From Terebella lapidaria (lineage: Eukaryota; Annelida; Polychaeta; Terebellida; Terebellidae), in NCBI GenBank assembly GCA_949152475.1, contig OX424565.1, positions 11,353,953 through 11,417,952 on the forward strand: a DNA stretch of 64,000 bases. Direction: 5' to 3'. The notes under the pieces were generated by a model. The model did no database searches and was not told where the DNA came from. It worked only from the letters and a program-made list of their open reading frames with translations. Each line of letters begins with the position of its first letter. Position 1 is the stretch's first letter. The position numbers and the translations under genes are program-made. This document shows positions 11,156 through 22,425 of the stretch, piece after piece.

Positions 11156-11724
11156 CTATTCACTGTAGTGTAGAGTATATGTCTTGTGACACGTGGATTG
11201 CAGTAATTTTGTACCTTGTGTAATCTTAAGCATGGTTTGAGAAGTCTCATTAGGCCAGGAAATGAGCACCAAAAAAGACGCATGTTGTCGAAAAACAGAC
11301 AACATCTCTGGTAACATTTCGACAATTGCCTGTAACTCTTCGTCCTGGGGAGTGAAGGAAGTATGAGATTTGCCTGCATCATCATAACTGTTCCCGAATA
11401 AATTTTTCTTCTTCAATGATTTTGTTTCATCATGAACTGTTTTTTTTCTTTCTTGCTGCTGGACTCTTCCCAGGAGTTATAGTCAATACACTCACGTTAA
11501 CGGAGAGGACCTCCTCTACAGAATATATTTTGTTCTGTAATGTGTCCCCTGAAACTCCATATGTCTTTGAGTGCACCTTGCATGGTCCGTCCACTCTGTT
11601 CACACAGCTGTGGCAATCTCATTTTTACCCAGTGTTCTGGGTGATGATTAATGAAATGCTCTAATACTGAAAACGCATGATGTGACTCGTAGTCACAATA
11701 TCCACAGGTTATTAGATCTTCCAT
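11156..11724 (-). pseudogene. N-terminal fragment of an invertebrate repeat-type gene with a C2H2-like motif
   Basis: Exon 1 (11724-11511) starts MEDLITCGYCDYESHHAF and gives C-x2-C...H-x3-HH, a C2H2-like zinc motif. A weak donor (GAG-GTCCTC) at 11510 joins in phase to an acceptor (AAAAACAG) near 11440. Exon 2 then encodes SYDDAGKSHTSFTPQ followed by DEELQAIVEMLPEMLSVFR and runs to a stop at 11156. From memory, this order (CDY-type zinc motif, then an acidic helical ELLP segment) matches the N-terminus of a large uncharacterised gene family that is highly repeated in corals, oysters and other marine invertebrates. The fragment at 48981-50214 fits the C-terminal part of the same architecture. 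The remainder of the protein is absent here, so it is a fragment. Confidence 0.4.
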
Positions 11725-11769
11725 TGTGATCTTGTATGCGTTCCTGAACTGTTAATGAGACTTCTCAAA
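11236..11769. repeat. 17 bp perfect inverted repeats flanking the gene fragment
   Basis: TTTGAGAAGTCTCATTA at 11236-11252 is exactly the reverse complement of 11753-11769. The 534 bp between them includes all of exon 1 and part of exon 2 of the minus-strand gene fragment. They could be the ends of a small mobile unit that captured gene sequence, or a relic of local inversion. I see no clear TSD. Confidence 0.5.
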
Positions 11770-12863
11770 AGTGTGCACCACGATAACCATCACATGCAAG
11801 TTTAGTGCATTATAACACACTAATATTTAATGACACGTTTATTCGTGTACTATTCCATTCTAGAAGTTTTGAATTAGGAGAAAAAAATATGAAATTAGTA
11901 CATTGTTGATTTTCTACAAAGAAAATCAAATTTCATGGACCGAAATAGTGGTACATTTCTTCATCCCCTTGTGGGTCAATGATGCATCGCCTAGTGGTTC
12001 ACATCTGCATCTCATATGGGACTCGGCAAACCACAAAAACAAATAGATTTTGTCAAAATCAGAGGGACCCCCATGGTTCTAGCGTATGCTTACGATAAAG
12101 TGTTGAATCGCTCATCTAATGTCAAACTTGATGTGTGACACAGTCGAATATAACGGAGCAATTGATACGTTTGGGTGTGAAATGGGTGATAAATGGGGAA
12201 TGTTTACATTGTACTCGCTCTGCATAAAAAATATCTGCTGTCATGTTGTTCAATCGCTGCTAATAATCCGTTTTGAGTATATTGAACTTAACTACAGTAT
12301 TCTATTGAGTAGTTCTCCGGATTTAGTATGCATTTGCATCACCAAACTGAACAGCCTAAAATTTACCTTGCCTGTTTTCCGCGAAATTTGCAGAAAAGTA
12401 CCACCTCCAGTGATCAAATCTTCAAACTGATTGCGCACTGTGAAATACCTAACCAAGACACACTGGCGTCATCAGGGGCAGACAGTGTGGTAAATATTGA
12501 ATATTTATTATGACTAATTTACTAATTTCATAAAGTCATCTCTGCGCCAGGCGCTCCCGGTGCGTTGTATACATCTTGAATTAAAATACATATTCAGGGC
12601 ACTCTTTGAGTTGAATGAAAAGACGTTGGTCGATGGCGGGTGTAGAGAACATTTACTACTACAAAAACACAACATAGCATTCTGAGATTGCAGATGACCG
12701 CCCTTACAGATTTGGTTTATACAAAATTAAATTATTCTAACTACGTTAAAAAAATTTAACCTTAGGTTTACAGTTTCCAATCGTTTTACATCTTCCAAGA
12801 ACATTGCAAACATTCAGACACATCATGTATTGTCGAGACAGAAACCATGGAGGAGTGAGGTTT
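11770..12863. other. Unassigned DNA with one dispersed-repeat segment
   Basis: I see no supported gene. About 12458-12500 is repeated in inverted orientation at 62819-62862, sharing AGACACACTGGCGTCATCAG and the bases after it, so part of this interval is a dispersed repeat. Confidence 0.5.
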
Positions 12864-12872
12864 CTTCGTATC

Positions 12873-12958
12873 GTACTACTTTTATATCCTTGTTTGGCAC
12901 TGAAATGGCCTTCTTGAGCCCAAAGTGCCGTTAAACTTTATTTCTTCTTCTTCTTCTC
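12873..12958 (+). mobile_element. Tail-only LINE insertion (about 80 bp)
   Basis: This holds only the terminal stem-loop (TTTGGCACTG ... CAAAGTGCC) and TTC tail of the LINE. Flanking CTTCGTATC at 12864-12872 and 12959-12967 is a 9 bp TSD. The TSD shows that it arrived as an independent target-primed insertion. Confidence 0.85.
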
Positions 12959-12967
12959 CTTCGTATC

Positions 12968-14404
12968 ACTTAACGACATTTCCATAAATATCACCGGATA
13001 GACCTTGAATGAAACAGTCATATCATGAGCATTTCGTAGTCGCCAATTTCCCACCCACACTCAATTATTATGATATTATGACCGCCAAATTATGAGCAAT
13101 TTCGTTCCTATAGATACATTAACGACAGTGAGAAAATAATATTCTTGCTGTGATCATCTCGTAATAAATTTCCACACTCGAAATTGGTTTGTTTTGATTG
13201 AGTTTCGAACTTGATTACTTCAAAAATCTAAAATGAGAGTGTGTGGGAAGTTAGTTAGACTAAATAACAGTTCGTCAGTAAACTTCATCAGAAAGGACCA
13301 TTGAGATAAAACGCCAGGGATATACGGTGGTAAATCGTACGTTTTGATCAGAGAACACTTTATGTATTATATATGTTTTAATCACTGGGGTCCATATATT
13401 TATTCACTGGGGTCCACGCTATGTCACATGTGAAATAAATGACTGTCCACTTGTCAAACTGGCCCTGTGATTCAGCGAAATTGCTGCCAAATGATTCCAG
13501 CATCCATCCACATGTGATTAGCTTTTACCATGCTCTATGGCATCCACATGAAAGCACATATACTGGTGGCATGAAACTCTTTATTCAATTACATATGGGA
13601 GAGATGAACGAATTTCTTCAAAATATTGCAGATCTATTCTTGAGGCTTGAGATTGGATTTGGGATATAACTTGAATGGTAAAAAAAATTATAACTATCCA
13701 TCTACGTGCTTTCTGCAAAAGGTTCACACCTTCGAACCACCTTCCATTGGATACAACTGTAAAAACTGTAAAAAAAAAGTAAAATCATAATGTGAAAATA
13801 CAAGTGAGAGTGAGAATTACTCTATATTCATAAACCCTGGGATGGAAAGACATAGAAAACGTATGGATGCAGTTACCAACACGTCCGTTTTCACTAGACT
13901 CATTACCCATTAAGTCGTTACACGTAAGTCCCGGGGATACATGAAGGTACCCACGTCACCGATTCATTACTCTTGTTTCAGGACGACTGTGTGGGTGCTC
14001 ACTCAGCAACGTGTTGTGCTAATCTTCATATCCAACGTTTGCCCTCGTATTCAGTCAAGGAGGAGGAAATATCCCACTCGTCTGTTTTAAAGTGAAATTG
14101 ATATCACTTTCCATGTCACTCAGTAGCAGCCTTCTCTGTGTTGTCCGATACCAAACATTTCCATCAATTAAGAGGATCTATTGCTTTGAATATTCTAAGA
14201 AGTATTGATGAACAAATCAAGGCCAAAAATCGTTTACTATGACTAGGTGATATATGACCGTGCTGTTGCAATGGGTATACAATCTTCGATAACATTAGTG
14301 CAACAAAATGTGTTTAGTTTTGGAATAACGTTATCTGAACGATCATAATTGCATAGATTTTGACATTGAAATAAGCCTTTATATCCATAAACTTTCATAT
14401 TGTG
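12968..14404. other. Unassigned DNA
   Basis: I see no supported gene or RNA. A direct repeat TCACTGGGGTCCA occurs twice near 13383-13416. The minus-strand frame at 14243-14443 has no recognisable domain and is cut by the LINE insertion. Confidence 0.5.
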
Positions 14405-14419
14405 TCCTGGTAGGAAATC

Positions 14420-14500
14420 TACTTTTATATCCTTGTTTGGCACTGAAATGGCCTTCTTGAGCCCAAAGTGCCGTTAAGCTTTATTTCTTCTTCTTCTTCT
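14420..14500 (+). mobile_element. Tail-only LINE insertion (81 bp) with perfect 15 bp TSD
   Basis: TCCTGGTAGGAAATC is present at 14405-14419 and again at 14501-14515 with no mismatch. The insert is TACTTTTATATCC, the stem-loop GGCACT...AGTGCC, AAGCTTTATTTC and (TTC)n. The perfect TSD marks a recent, complete insertion event of only the last 80 bases of the LINE. Confidence 0.92.
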
Positions 14501-14805
14501 TCCTGGTAGGAAATCAGGGTCGTATACCACCCAATTATCCAAGATATATGTTTGGTACTAATATATTTATCAATTTTCGGAAAATGACCGTAGACAAGCA
14601 AACAATCAATTTTTTTTTATCGAATGTAAGTTCAAGTATTTGCTTGGAAGTGTTATACTACGTGATTTTGCACAATTGTCTATTCCGTTATCCCCCCCCC
14701 CCCCGTAATTCGCATGAACATTGTTACAGACTTTATCAGGTAAAAACAATACATGAAGGTGTCCTATAAACCTAGGCGTGGCATTCGCTAATTAAACGAG
14801 CAGTT

Positions 14806-15151
14806 CACAGGGCACAACCGGTTCAGTGATTCTAGGGGTATTTTATGATTCTAGGGGCATGTAGGTTTCATGATTCTAGGGGAAATTCTTGTCAGAACAG
14901 GTGGGGTGTCCCTGAATATTGAGCAAAAATGATATAAATTCTGGAAGAATCAAAACATTAATTATTCATTTAGTTGACTCAATTGTTGCAGAGTGTACAC
15001 AAAAGGAGATCTCATGCTAGGTGTCTCCCATATTCGCGTATTAAGCTCCACGAATTCCCCTAGAATCATGAAACCTTGCCCCAAGAATCATGGGACCTGC
15101 CCCTAGAATCATAAAATACCCCTAGAATCACTGAACCGGATTTGCCCTGTG
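14806..15151. mobile_element. 346 bp foldback MITE built from GATTCTAGGGG units
   Basis: The left end (CACAGGGCACAACCGGTTCA) pairs with the right end (ACCGGATTTGCCCTGTG). Inside each arm GATTCTAGGGG or its complement recurs three to four times. A G13/C13 tract lies about 100 bases upstream (14692-14704). No coding capacity is visible. Confidence 0.8.
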
Positions 15152-16730
15152 CAGTTAGCCATTCGGATATTCGAACAAAGGTGAAAACTCAATCATGTCA
15201 CATCTTTTAGCGATCGTTTTATATAATCGTTTGATTTTATCTTGCCTTCAGTAAATGACCCGAAACAAATGGATGCCTTCGTGGTGAGGATGTGGGCATT
15301 TTTTTTTTTGGAATACGTAGTAGATAGAGCACGAGCACCCGTGGGTATGGCTCATACACGAGGTTATTCTCGAGGCGTTAGCCGAGAGAATACCGAGGGC
15401 TGAAACCAGGAAAAGGGAAAGTTACATATTTCAAATTTGATACATCACGTGTATAGTACGACCATGAACAAGTCAAAGGAACTTGCACAAAATAAAAATA
15501 GCCTTTTGAGTGGAATATGACTGAGAGTACACGCTCTAATTGTTACCTAGGCCACTGCACTGAGCCGGGATCTTGGCAACGAATATGATAGCAATGTGGC
15601 AATAACATCATTTTTTAATTTATGTATTTTGATGCGTTACTGAAATCAAATCATACGGCAAGTAATACTCAACTATTTCCACGTGCATTGGCATGTGACT
15701 CTCGTCTCACTCAGTGCAGTCTAGTGTATTTAGTCTTATTACATTTCTGTACATGGCCAGTTTTGATAACTAATAGTTCCAAGCTACAAAGACGCATCAT
15801 AAAAATTGAGTGCAGAATGATGAGTATTTAACAAGTGGGCGGATACTGATAATTTGTCACACGTGGTAAGTCACGTGTGGTGGAACTGTACACGCTCAGG
15901 ACAAGCTGTTCCGGTGAATACATCAGTAGTATAAGATATCATTGGTCATGTTTGTATTCTTTTTTGAAAAAAAATCTGAATTGACTGAGACATATTCGTT
16001 CATTCTTATGAACGACTTGGATGTGGACATTGACGTGTGTTATGAAAAAACTAACCGATAGGTACCAGTGTCTGAGCTGCACTACATATTCAACAAAGAC
16101 CTGAATAAATCTGTAAGACGTACTTTGTAAAACCGCTTGTAAATATATGGTTTATCATCATTTCAGTTTAGTATTACCTGTTCAAAAGTTATGCCTTGAA
16201 TACTGATTGGTGTAAAGTATTGACGAATCATATAAGTACATTGTATACAACATTATTGATTTAGCTTAGGTGTCATGTTTGGTGTTGTAAACAACTCAAT
16301 CTTGGAACTCGGAACAAAAGGACAAGGAGTTCAAAAAGAACATGGTCAATAAAATGGAGCACGCCATTATCTTCACTGAATGACGAGGTTTTACTGTAAT
16401 AACTAGACGCTTCCGGTCGCCTACGACCGCTTGGGTGTATCCCCCGTAGCCCTATCATCTCTGTTGCCCCAAATATATCACTGTCAAGTGTGAAAAACTA
16501 GAGCAAGGGCTAAAAAAGATTACCAGAGAAATGTTAAATCCCAAGTCACAACTGTTTTCTTTTCCCCACCAAAACTGCTGCACTGATTTTCCGAGGTTAT
16601 TGAAGGTCGAATTCAAAATCACCACTGAAATCTCTTTATATGAATTTCCATTCGACATGTTTGATAAAATAACGAAAATACAGATAGATCAATCTTTTCA
16701 CCTATTTATATTTCAACTCAGAATATTTTA
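15152..16730. other. Unassigned DNA
   Basis: I see no supported gene. A hairpin-forming stretch (TTATTCTCGAGGC ... CCGAGAGAATA) lies near 15363-15393 and probably marks another short inverted-repeat element. Confidence 0.45.
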
Positions 16731-16734
16731 CAAA

Positions 16735-17505
16735 CTTGGTTCCAAGTTGAAATTCAAAGTAAAATTTGACCAAAAATGCATTTCAAGATGACGAAATTGG
16801 AGCTAGATTGAACTTCTCACCATAAGTTATATTTCGATTCATAATACATGTATGGGCTAAACATGGTTTCAAGTTGAAATTCAAAGTAAAAGTTAATCAA
16901 AACTGCATTTCAAGATGACGAAATTGGAGCCAGATCAAACTTTTCCTCATAAGTTATATTTTAACTCATAATACCTGCCCAACTTGGTTTCAAATTGAAA
17001 TTCAAACTAAAAGTTGACCAAAACTGCATTTCAAGATGGCGAAATTGAAGCCAGATCGAACTTTTCACCATAAGTTATATTTCGACTCATAATATGTGCC
17101 AAATATGCTTTCAAGTTGAAATTCAAAGTAAAAGTTGACCAAAACTGCATTTCAAGATGACGAAATTGGACCCAGATCAAACTTTTCGCCATGAGTTATA
17201 TTTCAACTCATAATATGTGCCAAACTTGGTATTAAGTTGAAATTCAATGTAAAAGTTGACCAAAACTGCATTTCAAGATGACGAAATTGGAACCAGATAG
17301 AACTTTTCGCCATAAGTTATATTTCGACTTATAATATGTGCCAAACATGCTTTCAAGTTGAAATTCAAAGTAAAAGTTGACCAAAACTGCATTTCAAGAT
17401 GACGAAATTGGAGCCAGATCGAATTTTTCACCATAAGTTATATTTTAACTCATAATTTGTGCCAAACATGGTCTCAAGTTGAAATTCAAAGTAAAAGTTG
17501 ATCAT
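16735..17505. repeat. Satellite A: about 121 bp tandem repeat, 6-7 copies
   Basis: The anchor CAAGTTGAAATTCAAAGT recurs near 16743, 16871, 16990, 17111, 17232, 17353 and 17474, a spacing of about 121 bp. Each unit also has GCATTTCAAGATGACGAAAT and CATAAGTTATATTTCGACTC. Units differ by scattered substitutions. Open frames inside are a consequence of the repeat. Confidence 0.93.
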
Positions 17506-17514
17506 TGTTTTCAT

Positions 17515-19245
17515 AAAAAACTATTGTGATCAATAATAGACTTAACTAGCAAAAAAATAATGTTAACTTATTTGGTCACAAACATAAAATCTCTACTGGA
17601 CAAAGCCTTCACCTTGTTGAGCCCAATAATAAATATTTCTTGTCTTAACTATTTTCATTGTGGTCAATAATAGACTTAACATGTAAAAATAAAGTTAACT
17701 TATTCGGTTACACCCAGAAATTTCTACCAGACAAAACCTTAACCTTGTTGAGCTCAATAATAATTATTTCTCATCTTAACTATTTTTATTGAGGTCAATA
17801 ATAGACTTAACTAGCAAAAAAAATGTTAACTTATTTGGTTACAGACATAAAATGTCTACTGGACAGAATCTTTACCTTGTTGAGCCCAATAATAAATATT
17901 TCTTGCTTAACTATTTTTATTGTGGTCAATAATAGACTAAACTAGTAAAAATAATGTTAACTTATTCAGTACACCCATGAAATCTGTACTGGACATACTT
18001 TCACCTTGTTGAGCTTAATAATAAATATTTCTCATCTTAACTATTTTTATTGTGGTCAATAATAGACTTAACTATTTTTATTGTGGTCAATAATAGACTT
18101 AACTAGTGAAAATAATGTTAACTTATTCGGTTACACCAATGAAATTTGTACTGGACAAATCTTTAACCTTGTTGAGCTCAATAATAATTGTTTCTCATCT
18201 TAACTATTTTTATTGAGGTCAATAATAGACTTAACTAGCAAAAAAAATGTTAACTTATTTGGTTACAGACATAAAATGTCTACTGGACAGAATCTTTACC
18301 TTGTTGAGCCCAATAATAAATATTTCTTGTCTTAACTATTTTTATTGTAGTCAATAATAGACTAAACTAGTAAAAATAATGTTAACTTATTCAGTACACC
18401 CACGAAATCTGTACTGGACATACTTTCACCTTGTTGAGCTTAATAATAAATATTTCTCATCTTAACTATTTTTATTGTGGTCAATAATAGACTTAACTAT
18501 TTTTATTGTGGTCAATAATAGACTTAACTAGTGAAAATAATGTTAACTTATTCGGTTACACCAATGAAATTTGTACTGGACAAATCTTTAACCTTGTTGA
18601 GCTCAATAATAATTGTTTCTCATCTTAACTATTTTTATTGAGGTCAATAATAGACTTAACTAGCAAAAAAAATGTTAACTTATTTGGTTACAGACATAAA
18701 ATGTCTACTGGACAGAATCTTTACCTTGTTGAGCCCAATAATAAATATTTCTTGTCTTAACTATTTTTATTGTGGTCAATAATAGACTAAACTAGTAAAA
18801 TTAATGTTAACTTATTCAGTACACCCATGAAATCTGTACTGGACATACTTTCACCTTGTTGAGCTTAATAATAAATATTTCCCATCTTAACTATTTTTAT
18901 TGTGGTCAATAATAGACTTAACTATTTTTATTGTGGTCAATAATAGACTTAACTAGTGAAAATAATGTTAACTTATTCGGTTACACCAATGAAATTTGTA
19001 CTGGACAAAACATTTACCTTGTTGAGGTTAATAATAAATATTTCTTGTCTTAACTATTTTTATTGTGGTCAATAATAGACTTAACTATTAAAAATAATGT
19101 TAACTTATTCAGTTACACCCATGAAATTTGTACTGGACAAAACCTTTACCTTGTTGAGCTTAATAATAAACGTTTCTCGTCTTAACTATTTTTATTGTGG
19201 ACAATAATAGACTTAACTAATAAAACTAATGTTAACTTATTCAGT
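17515..19245. repeat. Satellite B: 131 bp monomer in a 425 bp higher-order repeat
   Basis: The anchor CAATAATAGAC occurs at 17531, 17665, 17796, 17927, 18057, 18088, 18220, 18352, 18482, 18513, 18645, 18777, 18907, 18938, 19070 and 19202. The spacings run 132, 132, 130, 31 repeatedly. Three monomers of about 131 bp plus a 31 bp partial duplication thus form a unit of 424-425 bp, present about three times, with single monomers at either edge. This is true higher-order satellite organisation. It abuts satellite A directly. Confidence 0.93.
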
Positions 19246-19503
19246 AATATTGTCCTGTTTTCACTGAAAACTTCAGTTCTCCATTCTGAACAAGAAACCA
19301 GTGTCATAACCTTCCACTGTACAGGCTATTGGAATGATCATACATGTCAAAATGGATATTTCAAAATTCTGTAATAAGTTAGGCTGTTAACATATTAATA
19401 TTTATATGATCATTCTAAAAAACGATTGGTTTCGTGTGACAGCCCTTCCCAACAACACTTCCAAATATTATCGAGATTCGTCAAAAATTGCCATCTGTAG
19501 ATT

Positions 19504-19840
19504 GTTCACAAGCCATGTGTCTCAAACAGGCTGTTTTCAATGCAAAATGTGTCCCCAAACGACCAATTCAGTTGCCACGGCAACCAAAATCGATTGGTGT
19601 CGGGATCTTACCATAATATATGTGCCTGCAAAAAATAATGGTGATCGGGTGAGAATTGCGGCCTGTAGCGCGTTCACAAGCCATGTGTCTCAAACAGGCT
19701 GTTTTCAATGCAAAATGTGTCCCCAAACGACCAATTCAGTTGCCACGGCAACCAAAATCGATTGGTGTCGGGATCTTACCAGTATATATGTGCCTGCAAA
19801 AAATAATGGTGATCGGGTGAGAATTGCGGCCTGTAGCGCG
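19504..19840. repeat. 168 bp tandem pair with X-box-like palindromes
   Basis: Two copies (about 19504-19671 and 19672-19839) are nearly identical. The 168 bp period is a multiple of three, which explains the long open frame (19406-19936) without implying a gene. Each copy contains GTTGCCACGGCAAC (19571-19584 and 19739-19752), a palindrome of the RFX/X-box type. Confidence 0.9.
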
Positions 19841-19857
19841 TTCACAAGAAAATCTCT

Positions 19858-19883
19858 GCGGACGCGGACGCGGACGCGGACAC

Positions 19884-19919
<36 letters not shown>
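19858..19919. repeat. (GGACGC)n minisatellite
   Basis: About ten GGACGC hexamers, one of them GGACAC, form a CpG-dense tract in an otherwise AT-rich region. It encodes Arg-Thr repeats in the overlapping open frame, which I do not regard as a gene. Confidence 0.95.
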
Positions 19920-19922
<3 letters not shown>

Positions 19923-19935
19923 AGCCAAATCCATA

Positions 19936-19964
19936 GTATCCGCCGAACTTTGTTCGGGGGATAC
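19936..19964. repeat. Hairpin GTATCCGCCGAAC...GTTCGGGGGATAC
   Basis: A 13 bp stem with one mismatch and a three-base loop follows the GGACGC tract. It may be the terminus of the element that carries the 168 bp repeats and the minisatellite. Confidence 0.7.
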
Positions 19965-20176
19965 AATTAGACGCCAGTACTTCACGATATCCACGTGCGT
20001 ATTAATTTCGTAAAGCTTGTTTGGACTTTGTGACAGGTACCATTTATTCCACTTGCCTGGGTCTATTTTCCCCTACTAATACTTGATGCCCATGGCAATA
20101 GGTATCTTTGCGAGTACGGTGAACAAATATATGGATGATGTGATTTTATGTATATATATTCTATCTAAGGACATAT

Positions 20177-21040
20177 CCGCCGGTCCGGAGAACTGGGCTT
20201 TTATTTGTCATTTGTTCAGATTCTCTATCAGCCCTGCAAGCTATAGAGAATCGTAATATTGACCATCCTCTACTTTTGGATATTTTAGCTGAACATCAAC
20301 GTATTTTTCAGATGCATAAAGTTGTAGTATTTTGTTGGGTACCCAGTGGACATTCCTGGGAATGAGCGTGCCGACAAGGCTGCCAGGGCAGCTCTTGATC
20401 TGGACGTCACATTTTCTAGGGTGCCACATTCTGATTTCAAGCTGCTCATCCACATGTACTTGTACGCAGAATGACAGTCGTTCTGGGATGAGCAGGTTGA
20501 TAACAAATTACACAAAGTCAAACCAATGCTCGGTTGTTGTACCACAATAAACGAAATGTCCAGGCGTGATCAACTGGTCATGTCAGGGGCTCGTATAGGG
20601 CATACATACCTTACTCAGGGTTACCTGCTCCGTGGGGAGGAGGCCCCTGTGTGTGTGCCCTGTCGAGAGTGGCTGACCGTTGAACATGTCCTTGTACATT
20701 GTCAAGATTTGGCTGACACTCGTCGTTTGTTTTATGAGTGTCAGTCAATATACGATGTTTTCAATGATATTAATATTTATAAAATCCTCAATTTCCTTCG
20801 GGAAATTGGGAATTGGGGTATATTTCTATTTTTAGACATACAAATCTAGTCAATTCCTTTGAATCTAGATCTAGTCATCAATTCTTCACCACTAACCTTG
20901 TAAGCTTTTACTGTTCACTACAAATTTTTAATTGTAGAACTTGCGGTTTTATCATTCTTGATACTACTTTTATATTTTTCTTTGGCACTGAAATGGCCTT
21001 CTTGAGCCCAAAGTGCCGTTAAGCTTTATTTCTTCTTCTT
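20177..21040 (+). mobile_element. 864 bp LINE copy with perfect 16 bp TSD
   Basis: CTATCTAAGGACATAT occurs at 20161-20176 and 21041-21056, defining both ends exactly. The insert begins inside the RNase H domain and continues through the C-terminal CCHC-like segment (MSRRDQLVMSGARIG, CVPCREWLTVEHVLVHC) to the 3' UTR and TTC tail. Relative to 9588 it lacks five bases near 20347 (GTGGACATTCC after ACCCA), which shifts the frame. The perfect TSD indicates a young insertion. Confidence 0.93.
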
Positions 21041-21056
21041 CTATCTAAGGACATAT

Positions 21057-22237
21057 ATAGAACCCGTATAATATGAAACCGTGTGGGCAAATGTAACTGA
21101 AACTCCAATCTGTTGCCATATTCAGACTGCATTCCGACGGATATTGATTGATTGTCATTTGATAGTTATTGATTGAGTCAAATGTCTTCATTTTTAAGTT
21201 CTGACATCGGTAAAGACACCACGACGGAAATCGCTTAACTCATGTTTGACAGTCTGCATCAACTACTGGATGTAATATGCATCTTCACCACAAAACATCA
21301 GAAAGAGTCATGCCTAATGTAAATTGTATATCCACGTTTGCTCGCGTTGCAATTGCTAATTATCTTAAAATTGGCTCCAATTTTAAAATCAGTCAATTTG
21401 AGCTTTCTTGTCTGTCATGTAAATTTGAAAGTGAATCACGAGAATCACGAAAATGCACACACATTGGCGACAGATATGAGAAAATCACAGTTGAATTATG
21501 CATGTAAACACCGGATAAAGGATGACTGCTTTCCCAATATTGCCGGTTGACACGGTATCAAGACGAACGCGAGACTCCGTGTAGAACTCGCCAGCAACGC
21601 GGGCCGTTTTGAGGAGAAAATACATGTGGAAGCGGAGTTTGAATCTTGGTTTTGGCAACTCGTTTTGAACAGAATACACAATCCAAACCATTTTTTTTTG
21701 CGCGAATAGTCATTCTATAGGCAAAATAATACCACTATAGAATAAATAAATTTGGTAAATCTAAAAGTGGTTCTAGCTTTAATGTTCATACAAGGAATCA
21801 TTTACATTAATGTTAATATTGGGTGTGTTTTCTGTTATGTATTATAATATCACATATTAAAAATACTTTTCGCTGCCTCAGTCAGTTCTGTGCAATATAG
21901 GCGTTAAATACAGATGCATTCTTTTCATTGCGCATATCGCTAATGCACACATCTATGGCTCTTGTGTTCATTTCAACATATCATCACTATAATTGACATA
22001 CCATAGGCTGGTATTGGCTTTTTTGTTTTATCACGGAGGTTGAGTACACGTTTTCGGAAGTGAGACATTCACTAACCTATCATGAAGCACAGTGGCACAG
22101 TTCGTCATGAACAATATAACAAAGCCAAGACACACCGGACAGTGAACAAAGGCTGCTCAAAGAATGCTGATTGTGGATCAATGTTGCTGACACAAGTCTC
22201 CAATTCGAGTGGATTATATGGAAGTAGGCCTACATGT
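21057..22237. other. Unassigned DNA
   Basis: I see no supported gene. Several open frames on both strands near 21277-21691 overlap and have no recognisable domain or splice support. Confidence 0.5.
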
Positions 22238-22425
22238 TCCTTTTGAGTCTAGATCTAGTCATCAATTCTTCACCACTAACATTGTAAGGTTTTATTGTTC
22301 ACTACGAATTTTTAATTGTAGAACTTGCGGTTTTATCATTCTTGACACTACTTTTATATCCTTGTTTGGCACTGAAATGGCCTTTTTGAGCCGAAAGTGC
22401 CGTTAAGCTTTATTTCTTCTTCTTT
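22238..22425 (+). mobile_element. TTC-tailed LINE, last about 190 bp of 3' UTR
   Basis: It matches the 3' UTR from TTTGAGTCTAGATCTAG to the TTC tail. The bases after the tail (TTTGAGTC) equal the start of the insert, so the TSD and the element's own sequence overlap by microhomology. Confidence 0.88.

Noticed and set aside
19406..19936. 176-residue plus-strand frame
   Set aside because: It is open because the tandem unit is 168 bp (divisible by three) and the GGACGC tract has no stops; no gene signals are present.
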